A DNA stretch of 8,759 nucleotides, from contig DIER01000024.1 of the NCBI GenBank assembly GCA_002418725.1, positions 1 through 8,759 of the forward strand. The letters run 5' to 3'. Under the pieces are notes generated by a model that saw only the letters and a program-made list of their open reading frames with translations, was not told where the DNA came from and did no database searches. A program made the position numbers and the translations under genes. Shown here in pieces: positions 1 through 5,584 of the stretch; positions within the stretch are counted from its first letter, which is position 1; each line of letters starts with the position of its first letter. Origin of the DNA: Acholeplasmataceae bacterium UBA5769. Its GTDB lineage: Bacteria; Bacillota_I; Bacilli_A; Acholeplasmatales; Acholeplasmataceae.

Positions 1-53
1 GATTGAGTTGTGATTTCTTGGCCATTAATGACCACATGAACATCTTTTATCAT
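1..53 (-). CDS. hydA: Partial N-terminus of probable [FeFe]-hydrogenase large subunit (HydA)
   Basis: Only the first 17 codons are inside the window; they read MIKDVHVVINGQEITTQ. A short beta-strand, a turn 'NGQE' and another strand are how plant-type [2Fe-2S] ferredoxin domains begin, and such a domain is the N-terminus of the NADH-linked [FeFe]-hydrogenase catalytic subunit. The start ATG overlaps the stop of the HydB-like gene as ATGA, and an AGGAG ribosome binding site lies 8 bases upstream inside the last codons of that gene, so translation is coupled. The assignment rests mainly on context: HydC and HydB-like subunits plus the DRTGG/PHP/HATPase accessory genes precede it. A molybdenum formate dehydrogenase alpha subunit begins with the same kind of ferredoxin domain and also pairs with NuoE/NuoF-like proteins, so that alternative cannot be excluded from 17 residues. 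The catalytic H-cluster region is off the window. Confidence 0.72.
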   Translation of the reverse strand, partial: MIKDVHVVINGQEITTQ

Positions 54-1861
54 GGTCTTTTCTCCTCATGTATACCTATGCTTGAGATGGCATTCACTGG
101 ACATGCTTTTTTACATGCCCCACAACGAATGCAGAGATCTAAGTCAATGATATGTTTTTGTCTGGGCCAACCCGTAATGGCGTTTGTTGGGCAGTTCTTT
201 GCACATTTTGTACAGCCAATACAATGATCATCAATCACGAAGTTGGTTAACTCACGACATACACCTGCTGGACATGCTTTATCAATCACATGGGCTTCAT
301 ACTCATGTCTAAAATGCTTTAATGTTGATAAAACAGGGTTTGGTGCTGTTTGACCAAGTCCACAAAGCGATGTTTCTTGTATCATATGCGCTAATTTTTC
401 AAGTTCGTCAATATCTTCAAGTGTACCCTTACCATCACAAATGCGATCTAAGATCACTTTCATCTGTTTTGTTCCTTCACGACATGGGGTACATTTGCCG
501 CAAGATTCATCCACAGTGAAATCCAAGTAAAAACGTGCGACATCGACCATACAGTTATCTTCATCCATGATGATCATCCCACCAGATCCCATCATCGATC
601 CAAGTGCGGTTAAGTTTTCAAAATCAATCGGTGTATCTAAATCTTTTTCCGTAATACATCCACCTGATGGACCCCCGGTTTGTACGGCTTTAAATTGACG
701 CTTGTTTGGAATACCACCACCGATGTCATAAATGACTTCTCTGAGGGTTGTCCCCATCGGAACTTCGACTAAACCTGTGTTAACGATTTTGCCACCAAGA
801 GCAAACACTTTGGTACCGCTTGATTTTTCAGTGCCTATAGATTTAAACCAATCTGCCCCTTTTAAGTAGATCACAGGAACATTGGCAAATGTTTCAACGT
901 TATTCACATTGGTGGGTTTCCCCCATAAACCTTTGACTGCTGGAAAAGGTGGTTTTAATCTTGGCATCCCACGATAACCTTCGATGGAAGCAATAAGTGC
1001 AGTTTCTTCACCACACACAAAAGCACCTGCACCAAGTCTGATGTCAATATGAAATGAAAAATCAGATCCAAAAAGATGATCTCCTAAAAGTTCATATGCT
1101 TTTGCTTGTTCAATGGCTATTTTCAATCTTTCAACCGCAACTGGATACTCTGCTCGAACATAAATATAACCTTGGTTCGCACCAATGGCATACCCACAGA
1201 TGGCCATCGCTTCTAATACAGAATGTGGATCACCTTCAAGAACGGCACGATCCATAAATGCACCCGGATCGCCTTCATCCGCATTGCATATGACATATTT
1301 TTGATCAGAAACAGAGTTTTTTGCAAATTGCCATTTTTTACCCGTTGAAAAGCCGCCGCCACCACGACCACGTAAACCCGATTTGATCATTTCATCGACC
1401 ACGTCTTGTGGCGTCATGTTTTTCAATACTTTCGCTAAGGCCATATACCCATCTTTGGCGATGTACTCTTCAATCTCAAGAGGATTGATGTTTCCACAGT
1501 TACGTAATGCAATGCGACGTTGTTTTGCATAAAACTTGAGTTGACTTATGTTTTTAATTTTTGTTTTGTCAACGGGATCTTTAATCATTAATCTTTCAAC
1601 GGGACGACCTTTAAGTAGATGTTCATGACAGATGATTTCTACATCATCTAACGTCACATGAGAGTAAAACGTTTCATCTGGATAAACAATGACAACGGGA
1701 CCCTTTTCGCATAAACCAAAACAACCCGTTAAGACTAAGCCAACCTCGGCTTTCATGTTCATATTTAATAACACATTTTCAAATGTATCTTTGATTTCTT
1801 TGGATTTTGAACTTAAACATCCTGTGCCCCCACAGATGAGTACTTGATTTCTTTCGAGCAT
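50..1861 (-). CDS. hydB: NuoF-like diaphorase subunit of bifurcating [FeFe] hydrogenase (HydB)
   Basis: This 603-residue protein is the flavin- and NAD(H)-binding subunit of a soluble NAD-linked hydrogenase. Three parts are visible. Residues 5-90 form a thioredoxin-fold [2Fe-2S] domain with Cys10, Cys15, Cys47 and Cys51. Residues about 130-510 are the NuoF core: the glycine-rich GLRGRGGGGFSTG at 162-174 for FMN/NADH binding, NADEGDPGAFMDR at 193-205, and the [4Fe-4S] site Cys454, Cys457, Cys460 (ESCGKCTPCREG) plus Cys500. Residues 545-592 are a 2x[4Fe-4S] ferredoxin tail with Cys547/550/553/557 and Cys577/580/583/587; an extra Cys530-Cys535 pair (CPAGVC) precedes it. Respiratory NuoF lacks the tail, whereas hydrogenase HydB has it. 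The start is set by AAGGGGT seven bases upstream, five bases after the preceding stop. The stop overlaps the next gene as ATGA. The architecture is complete and shows no frameshift. An Fdh-associated homologue is the only serious alternative. Confidence 0.95.
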   Translation of the reverse strand: MLERNQVLICGGTGCLSSKSKEIKDTFENVLLNMNMKAEVGLVLTGCFGLCEKGPVVIVYPDETFYSHVTLDDVEIICHEHLLKGRPVERLMIKDPVDKTKIKNISQLKFYAKQRRIALRNCGNINPLEIEEYIAKDGYMALAKVLKNMTPQDVVDEMIKSGLRGRGGGGFSTGKKWQFAKNSVSDQKYVICNADEGDPGAFMDRAVLEGDPHSVLEAMAICGYAIGANQGYIYVRAEYPVAVERLKIAIEQAKAYELLGDHLFGSDFSFHIDIRLGAGAFVCGEETALIASIEGYRGMPRLKPPFPAVKGLWGKPTNVNNVETFANVPVIYLKGADWFKSIGTEKSSGTKVFALGGKIVNTGLVEVPMGTTLREVIYDIGGGIPNKRQFKAVQTGGPSGGCITEKDLDTPIDFENLTALGSMMGSGGMIIMDEDNCMVDVARFYLDFTVDESCGKCTPCREGTKQMKVILDRICDGKGTLEDIDELEKLAHMIQETSLCGLGQTAPNPVLSTLKHFRHEYEAHVIDKACPAGVCRELTNFVIDDHCIGCTKCAKNCPTNAITGWPRQKHIIDLDLCIRCGACKKACPVNAISSIGIHEEKRP

Positions 1862-1866
1862 CTCAT

Positions 1867-2235
1867 TTACCCCTTTCTGCTAGTCAGCAAATGTTTATGG
1901 ATGGGTTGATGGCATACGATATGAGACTCTATGATCTCTTTAATCATTTGTCCGTTGATTGAACAGTAGACAAATGATTGTCCATTTTCATCAATAATTT
2001 CAGCCATAGGTTCATAGGCACACTCGCCCATACATCCCACTTGTGTGACACTCACATTCGTGATATTTCTTTGGTTTAACTCAGCTAAAAAGCCTTGGAG
2101 AACTTCTCTAGCACCTGATGCGATGCCACACGTTCCCATCCCAACTTGAATACGATAACCACCTTTGATGTAGCGTACATTCATTTTCTTTAAGGCTTCA
2201 TCTCTTAATTTTTGTAAATCTTCGAGTGATTTCAT
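1867..2235 (-). CDS. Stand-alone thioredoxin-fold [2Fe-2S] ferredoxin, hydrogenase-associated
   Basis: A 122-residue soluble protein. After a helical lead (residues 3-18) it has GMGTCGIASGAREV at 32-45, with Cys36, and VGCMGEC at 66-72, with Cys68 and Cys72. A further Cys91 follows in VYCSING. The pattern matches the thioredoxin-like [2Fe-2S] fold shared by NuoE and the HydB N-terminus, and four cysteines (36, 68, 72, 91) are available for a cluster, although the spacing is not the NuoE C-x4-C pattern. It probably shuttles or stores electrons for the hydrogenase, or is a structural/regulatory partner; the family is commonly found next to hydB but its role is not settled. The ATG overlaps the stop of the preceding HATPase as ATGA, with GAGG about 8 bases upstream, and the next gene (hydB) starts five bases after this stop. 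Confidence 0.88.
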   Translation of the reverse strand: MKSLEDLQKLRDEALKKMNVRYIKGGYRIQVGMGTCGIASGAREVLQGFLAELNQRNITNVSVTQVGCMGECAYEPMAEIIDENGQSFVYCSINGQMIKEIIESHIVCHQPIHKHLLTSRKG

Positions 2236-2768
2236 CTGTTTTCCCTCACTTTATTGATTTCTTGTTGAAGATATTCTTGTAAATATTGCATGACACTGAT
2301 ATCGTATAACGTATCTTTGAGTAGTTGCCGGTAAGTCATTAAATCATACGTCCATTGTTTGGCTTCTTTTTTGTAGGTAAAGATATATTGGTCGATGGTT
2401 TTGTTTTGTGAAATAAGAACAATCATTTCTCCGAGATGCCCTATCGGTGGCATGTCGATGTGTTGATGATTGAGTTTTATATGAAGTGTTGTGCCTTGAC
2501 CAGGCGTTGATGTGACATCAAACGTACCTTCTGTTTGTTCTGCAAGCATACGGATTAAAGAAAGACCTAAACCGACTCGTCTTGTCGTTCTGGTGGTGAA
2601 AAATGGTGATGTGACTTTTTGAAGTACATCATGATGCATGCCAATACCATCATCTGAAAGTGTAATATCAAGATGTGTTGTTTCTATGATTTCACACGTG
2701 ATCTTCTTTCCCTTAGCAGCGATTGCGTTTTGGGTTAAATCAAAGAGATACATTGCGAGATCATCCAT
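2232..2768 (-). CDS. GHKL-type ATP-binding protein without phosphoacceptor domain (HATPase 2)
   Basis: The protein is 178 residues from the chosen start. It carries the Bergerat ATP-binding fold: N box LTQNAIAA (11-18, Asn14), G1 box SDDGIGM (38-44), F box SPFFTTR (54-60) and G2 box GLGLSL (66-71). These are histidine-kinase ATPase motifs, but there is no dimerisation/His-phosphoacceptor helix pair, sensor or membrane segment. Residues about 105-178 are an extra C-terminal region that I do not recognise, rich in Tyr, Gln and Leu and probably helical at its end. A longer reading begins at 2792, but the ATG at 2768 is preferred. It overlaps the PHP gene's stop by eight bases (ATGGATGA), has TAGGT about 10 bases upstream, and begins directly at the first ATPase helix. 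The hydrogenase-operon setting suggests it phosphorylates, or binds ATP to switch, one of the neighbouring proteins. This is inferred, not shown. Confidence 0.85.
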   Translation of the reverse strand: MDDLAMYLFDLTQNAIAAKGKKITCEIIETTHLDITLSDDGIGMHHDVLQKVTSPFFTTRTTRRVGLGLSLIRMLAEQTEGTFDVTSTPGQGTTLHIKLNHQHIDMPPIGHLGEMIVLISQNKTIDQYIFTYKKEAKQWTYDLMTYRQLLKDTLYDISVMQYLQEYLQQEINKVRENR

Positions 2769-3462
2769 GTTCAAAATACCTAAAAAATGCATCCATCGTT
2801 AACTCATCGAGTTCAATGACATTCGATTCTACTCTTTCGTTAATATCTGTAATCGTGTGTGCATCAGAACTATAAAGAACTTTCATTGTTTCTAAATGAT
2901 GTTCTTTCATCAAATTTATGTGCTTCGAACTACCTATTTCACACGCATGAACTCCAGGTTGCGGAAGCACATGCAATCCACTGTGTTTTTGTCTTTGAAT
3001 ATGGGCGAAAACTAAGATATGACGAAATGATGTGAGCAATTGTTTTAAATCGAGGAGAGAAAGAGAAAGGTTTGATGATAAATCATAAGACTCGTAACTT
3101 ACGATTTGATCATCGATGTCAGTAATACCCTGACTGTGCTCTGTCATAGCATCATATCTTTTCTGGTTTCGCCATGGTTCAAGTGATGTATCAAACGCTA
3201 AAGCGTCTTGGAGCGTTTCAAAATAGACAAGGACATGATAATCTTCAACAAGTGATAACTCGATTCCTGGAACAAACAGCATGTCATAACTTCTAGAAAT
3301 TTCATGACAGATGGGAAGTTGTTTTGTCGAATTATGATCGGTAACTGCAAGAATATCAAGCTTCTTTAAGTACGCCATGTTAAAAATATTGTTTGGTGTC
3401 ATGAGAACATCAGCATCCGGTGAAAGCACTGAATGAATGTGTAGATCATAATAGTATTTCAT
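2761..3462 (-). CDS. PHP-domain metal-dependent phosphoesterase
   Basis: A cytosolic protein of 233 residues from the chosen start. The PHP metal-ligand motifs are all present in order: DLHIHS at 6-11 (Asp6, His8, His10), TDHN at 41-44 (Asp42, His43), GIELS at 66-70 (Glu68), FAHIQR at 152-157 (His154) and SSDAH at 198-202 (Asp200, His202). The family hydrolyses phosphate esters with a bi- or trinuclear metal site (histidinol phosphatase, polymerase proofreading domain, nucleoside 3',5'-bisphosphatases). The substrate here is unknown. The ATG at 3462 was chosen over one 36 bases upstream because GAGGT lies five bases in front of it and because it begins just before the first catalytic motif. 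The start is buried 17 bases inside the preceding gene. The intact ligand set argues for a working enzyme, plausibly reversing a phosphorylation made by the neighbouring ATPases. Confidence 0.9.
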   Translation of the reverse strand: MKYYYDLHIHSVLSPDADVLMTPNNIFNMAYLKKLDILAVTDHNSTKQLPICHEISRSYDMLFVPGIELSLVEDYHVLVYFETLQDALAFDTSLEPWRNQKRYDAMTEHSQGITDIDDQIVSYESYDLSSNLSLSLLDLKQLLTSFRHILVFAHIQRQKHSGLHVLPQPGVHACEIGSSKHINLMKEHHLETMKVLYSSDAHTITDINERVESNVIELDELTMDAFFRYFEHG

Positions 3463-3793
3463 AAAGACCTCGTTGATATAAATCAATGACGACCTCATGT
3501 GACATCAAATGTGTGACGAATAAACAAATGTTTTCTTCGTTGCATTTTTCAATCATTTGATTCGTTATTTTCTTATTCTCAGTGACAATAAGGATTGGTA
3601 TATCTATCATCATCGCCACTGCAACCGTGTTTTCATGTGAAATGACAGTAATTAAAACAGCATCGTCTTTAGCACTTTTAATGGCTTGTGATAAAAGGTC
3701 TGTTGTATAAATGTGCTTAAATGAGCGGTCCAGCGTTTTGTTATCTGTCATTAAACGATAATGGGTAGTCATAATGTCCTTAGCTTTTTTCAT
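3446..3793 (-). CDS. Divergent DRTGG-like domain protein (paralogue of the 4199-4582 protein)
   Basis: A 115-residue soluble protein with no catalytic motif that I recognise. It aligns by eye with the other DRTGG protein of this operon over its C-terminal 70 residues. AVLITVISHENTVAVAMMID matches the partner's SILITGLTTNQSIRTAEMLD in position and character, and both then have a hydrophobic strand, an 'E..I.L+.T' strand (ENICLFVTH against SHIILISTE) and a final 'YxxG+..I' (YQRGLYEI against YADGIKGI). The N-terminal 45 residues are less alike. DRTGG domains are small alpha/beta regulatory domains found in HPr kinase-like proteins, long phosphotransacetylases and CBS proteins, often suspected of binding a nucleotide or small ligand. 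The ATG at 3793 has GAGGT five bases upstream and lies inside the last codons of the preceding gene; a longer frame from 3832 would overlap that gene by 53 bases and is less likely. Confidence 0.75.
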   Translation of the reverse strand: MKKAKDIMTTHYRLMTDNKTLDRSFKHIYTTDLLSQAIKSAKDDAVLITVISHENTVAVAMMIDIPILIVTENKKITNQMIEKCNEENICLFVTHLMSHEVVIDLYQRGLYEILL

Positions 3794-4205
3794 AGGGACC
3801 TCGATAGAAAATGAGATGAATGTGTGTGCCAAGTGGATCTGAGGTCACTTCCATGACATCTGCAGATCGTTTCATGTTGGGTAATCCCATGCCTGCACCA
3901 AAGCCATTGGCATGATCTAATTCACTCGCTGTTGAATAACCTTCCATCATCGCTAAATCAATGTTTTCTATACCCGGACCATCGTCAAAAAAGTCAAGAA
4001 TAACCTGATCATCTTTGAGCTCAAAGGTGGCATACCCCCCAACAGAATGGATCACCACATTGATTTCTGCTTCATAAGATGCTGCACACACTCTTTTAAC
4101 GAAGTGCCATGGCAGTTCAAGCGATTTTAAGGTGCGTTTGATATCGGATGATGCACGACCTGCTAAATCATAGTTTCGTGCAATGATTTGATATTCTTTT
4201 ACCAT
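3780..4205 (-). CDS. RsbW/SpoIIAB-like ATP-binding protein (HATPase 1)
   Basis: A 141-residue single-domain GHKL ATPase of the anti-sigma-factor/serine-kinase type. Residues 14-50 give the typical start 'AGRASSDIKRTL...ASYEAEIN', with Glu45, Glu47 and Asn49 in the N-box helix. The G1 box is FFDDGPGIE (72-80), and the G2 box/lid GFGAGMGLPNMKR lies at 101-113. It is cytosolic, with no sensor and no phosphoacceptor histidine. RsbW-type proteins bind a partner protein and phosphorylate a serine on an antagonist. Here no STAS antagonist or sigma factor is in sight, so the partner is more likely one of the DRTGG proteins beside it (inference). The start ATG lies in the last codons of the DRTGG 1 gene (CAATGGTAA, 7-base overlap) without a strong ribosome binding site, which points to translational reinitiation. 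Its own last codons contain the ribosome binding site and start of the next gene. Confidence 0.88.
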   Translation of the reverse strand: MVKEYQIIARNYDLAGRASSDIKRTLKSLELPWHFVKRVCAASYEAEINVVIHSVGGYATFELKDDQVILDFFDDGPGIENIDLAMMEGYSTASELDHANGFGAGMGLPNMKRSADVMEVTSDPLGTHIHLIFYRGPYEKS

Positions 4206-4582
4206 TGTTGATTATAGATAATACCTTTAATACCATCGGCATACATCATGCCACTGGTATTAAACATGGTATATTCAGTTGATATGAGAATGATGTGTGA
4301 TTCTTTGGCTAAATCAATCACTTTGAGGGAAGGAATTTTACCTCTGACTAAAAGAACGACGTCCACATCTAGCATCTCTGCAGTTCGAATCGATTGATTG
4401 GTTGTTAAACCGGTGATCAAAATGCTTTCTTTTAAAATGCGATCATCTTTCACAGAGTTTAAAATCATGAGTGCATCACTCATTAAGTCCGCACAAAACG
4501 CATAGTTAATGTCTTTTTCTTTTAGCAACTCAGGTGTGTAAACCTGACAGTTAAACTCTTTAATAATGTCACTTAGTTTCAT
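4199..4582 (-). CDS. DRTGG-domain protein (DRTGG 1)
   Basis: A 127-residue soluble protein. An N-terminal strand-helix (MKLSDIIKEFNCQVY) is followed by CADLMSDALMIL (30-41), SILITGLTTNQSIRTAEML (53-71), VDVVLLVRGKIPS (73-85) and the end motif STEYTMFNTSGMMY (101-114). This is the pattern of DRTGG domains, where a 'LITGG' strand and a 'P..T..' segment line a putative ligand pocket. It is a stand-alone copy, with no CBS, AAA or kinase domain attached. It starts 14 bases inside the hydC 3' end (GCACATGAAACT) and ends overlapping the RsbW-like ATPase, so these three are made as a coupled set. A regulatory or ligand-sensing role for the hydrogenase is likely, but the ligand is unknown. Confidence 0.85.
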   Translation of the reverse strand: MKLSDIIKEFNCQVYTPELLKEKDINYAFCADLMSDALMILNSVKDDRILKESILITGLTTNQSIRTAEMLDVDVVLLVRGKIPSLKVIDLAKESHIILISTEYTMFNTSGMMYADGIKGIIYNQQW

Positions 4583-5069
4583 GTGCAGCAGCTTTCATTT
4601 CTTTTAAGATTTGTTTTACTTTCTGGACATTACCATTACCATGAATGTGATCATCAATTGAAAAAACAGGTGCTAAACCGCATGCCCCAATACAGCGCGT
4701 CGCACACAGCGTCATTTCACCATCTTTAGATGTTTCACCTGGTTTTATTTTTAATTCATCTTGAAGTGTTTCCATGATGTTTTGAGAACCTCTGACATAA
4801 CATGCAGTCCCCATACAAACACTAATGATTTTTTTACCTTTTGGTGTCACTGAAAAATTGCCATAAAAGGTGACAACACCATTGATTTTGGCAATACTTT
4901 CATTTAGTTCTTTCGCAATGATTTTTTGAACGTCTAAAGGTATATGACCAAAAATATGCTGCGCATCGTGTAATGTTGGCATTAATGGTCCCGGAAGCTT
5001 TTTGTTTTTTTCAAGTTGCGCGTAAAAAAGAGCAAGCTTTTCACTTGTCACAAAAGCGTGTGAGTTCAT
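4569..5069 (-). CDS. hydC: NuoE-like [2Fe-2S] subunit of bifurcating [FeFe] hydrogenase (HydC)
   Basis: The protein is 166 residues, the usual NuoE/HydC length. Residues 5-60 are the helical N-terminal domain (…LPTLHDAQHIFGHIP-type motif at 29-44, here PLMPTLHDAQ). ITFYG-like VVTFYGNFS sits at 65-73, and the thioredoxin-fold domain carries the [2Fe-2S] ligands Cys85 and Cys90 (CMGTACYVRG) and Cys126 and Cys130 (RCIGACGLAP); Cys122 is an additional nearby cysteine. The subunit passes electrons to or from the HydB flavin. The frame stays open to 5324, but the true start is the ATG at 5069. A clear AAGGAGA sits six bases upstream, the homologous region begins right after it, and the longer reading would run through the promoter, a terminator and part of another gene. 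This is the first gene of the hydrogenase operon. Confidence 0.94.
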   Translation of the reverse strand: MNSHAFVTSEKLALFYAQLEKNKKLPGPLMPTLHDAQHIFGHIPLDVQKIIAKELNESIAKINGVVTFYGNFSVTPKGKKIISVCMGTACYVRGSQNIMETLQDELKIKPGETSKDGEMTLCATRCIGACGLAPVFSIDDHIHGNGNVQKVKQILKEMKAAAHETK

Positions 5070-5073
5070 TTTT

Positions 5074-5082
5074 TTCTCCTTC
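5074..5082 (-). promoter_or_regulatory. Ribosome binding site of hydC
   Basis: GAAGGAGAA on the minus strand, about six bases before the ATG at 5069. It fixes the hydC start and rules out the far longer open frame upstream. Confidence 0.85.
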
Positions 5083-5106
5083 AATTGTATCGTTTTAGTC
5101 ACCCTC

Positions 5107-5144
5107 ATTATAACACTTATTTTTTCTTTGAAAAGGGTTGTCAA
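5107..5144 (-). promoter_or_regulatory. Probable promoter of the hydrogenase operon
   Basis: A perfect TATAAT (5112-5107) preceded by TG at 5115-5114 forms an extended -10 element (TGTTATAAT). Transcription would begin near 5100 and give a leader of about 30 bases before hydC. A perfect TTGACA is present at 5144-5139, but the gap to TATAAT is 26 bases, too long for a standard sigma-A promoter. At the normal distance there is only TTTTCA (16-base gap). So the extended -10 probably carries the promoter, with the TTGACA out of register or serving an activated state. Confidence 0.7.
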
Positions 5145-5158
5145 GTCTTTTGCTTTGT

Positions 5159-5191
5159 GAAAACGCATGATAACGTTTTCTTTCGTTTTCA
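5159..5191. promoter_or_regulatory. Candidate operator: GAAAACG inverted and direct repeats
   Basis: On the plus strand GAAAACG (5159-5165) is followed after eight bases by its exact complement CGTTTTC (5174-5180), and CGTTTTC recurs at 5184-5190. The segment TGATAACGTTTTCT (5168-5181) agrees with the catabolite-control cre pattern TGWAANCGNTNWCA at all but two positions, and the second copy keeps the right half, CGTTTTCA. It lies 60-90 bases upstream of the hydrogenase transcription start, where a regulator could bind. The regulator is unproved; no convincing Rex site (TTGTGAA...TTCACAA) is visible. Confidence 0.4.
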
Positions 5192-5216
5192 ATATAAATA
5201 AAATGATTGCTAGCTC

Positions 5217-5261
5217 AAAAAAAAGATAAAAAAACATGTCAACACGTTTGTGCTGACATGT
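5217..5261 (-). terminator. Intrinsic terminator after the 31-residue small ORF
   Basis: A 12-base stem (ACATGTCAACAC at 5234-5245 with GTGCTGACATGT at 5250-5261, one mismatch/wobble) closes a four-base loop. On the minus strand it runs directly into seven T residues and, after three bases, eight more. It separates the small-ORF transcript from the hydrogenase promoter. On the plus strand no T tract follows, so it works in one direction. Confidence 0.88.
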
Positions 5262-5324
5262 AGGTATCAAGTTATTCCTAACGTCTGGTCGTGTTTCAAC
5301 GATCAGTTTGAAAACAAAGCCCAA

Positions 5325-5420
5325 CTATTTCTTACCAGCTGGTTTAACAGTAGCTTTAGGAGCTGGTTTTGTTGGTTGTGGAGCTGGTTTTGTTGCTTGA
5401 ACAACTTTCTTTTCTGCCAT
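5325..5420 (-). CDS. Small basic Lys/Pro/Ala-rich protein, 31 residues
   Basis: The start ATG at 5420 has AGGTGA placed seven bases upstream (GAGGTGAAACGATATG), and the frame ends in TAG at 5325. The product begins MAEKKVVQATKPAPQP and ends KATVKPAGKK. It contains the unit TKPAP twice (residues 10-14 and 17-21) and a similar VKPAG. There is no acidic residue beyond Glu3, no cysteine, no aromatic and no hydrophobic helix, so it is likely disordered and strongly positive, as are the tails of some ribosomal or nucleoid proteins. I recognise no family. It stands alone: a possible promoter and a structured leader lie upstream, and a strong terminator lies 64 bases downstream. That it forms its own transcription unit with good translation signals is the main support; its small size is the main doubt. 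Confidence 0.6.
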   Translation of the reverse strand: MAEKKVVQATKPAPQPTKPAPKATVKPAGKK

Positions 5421-5456
5421 ATCGTTTCACCTCACTTTCAAATCAATTAACCGAAT

Positions 5457-5550
5457 AAAAATGGTGCTTGTCGATCAAATGACGCTTAGGAAAGTGATGG
5501 TTAAACCATCCAGTGCCTGATGTGGTTTGAAGGGTAGCGCACCATTTTTT
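5457..5550 (+). ncRNA. Candidate structured RNA (four nested helices); strand uncertain
   Basis: The plus-strand reading folds as one nested structure. P1 pairs AAAAATGGTGC (5457-5467) with GCACCATTTTT (5539-5549), 11 pairs. P2 pairs TCAAAT (5475-5480) with GTTTGA (5525-5530). P3 pairs TTAGG (5486-5490) with CCTGA (5516-5520). P4 pairs GATGGT (5496-5501) with ACCATC (5505-5510) around a three-base loop. Between P3 and P4 is a symmetric five-by-five internal loop (AAAGT against CAGTG). Both helices with a G-T pair (P2, P3) would have A-C mismatches in the minus-strand RNA, and six T residues end the plus-strand form, so a plus-strand RNA is slightly favoured. I found no good plus-strand promoter. 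The alternative is a minus-strand leader of the 31-residue ORF. It matches no riboswitch, SRP, tmRNA or tRNA pattern that I know. Confidence 0.4.
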
Positions 5551-5584
5551 GCTGCGCAATGATAAGGATTATCTCCTCGATTTC

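Noticed and set aside
1054..1257. Plus-strand open frames inside the HydB gene (also 3-227 and 322-519)
   Set aside because: They lie antisense to a strongly conserved flavoprotein, have no start signals and give no recognisable protein.
2761..3498. Longer starts for the PHP (3498), DRTGG-like 2 (3832) and HATPase 2 (2792) genes
   Set aside because: In each case a ribosome binding site and the beginning of the conserved domain point to a downstream ATG (3462, 3793, 2768).
5139..5160. Rex (NADH-sensing) operator upstream of hydC
   Set aside because: TTGTGA-like halves occur (TTTGTGAAAA, TTGACAA) but no matching inverted half lies at the right distance.
5070..5324. N-terminal extension of HydC by 85 residues
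   Set aside because: The frame stays open, but it crosses the extended -10 promoter, the operator-like repeats and a terminator, and has no homologous look. AAGGAGA marks the ATG at 5069.
5250..5450. Plus-strand open frame of 66 codons opposite the small basic ORF
   Set aside because: No ribosome binding site; its Trp/Phe/Cys-rich product is the mirror of the minus-strand small ORF and of a terminator arm.
5457..5550. tRNA, SRP RNA or magnesium riboswitch
   Set aside because: No T-loop GGTTCGA, no GGAAG SRP tetraloop region, and the segment lies downstream, not upstream, of corA, so a Mg2+ leader for corA is excluded.
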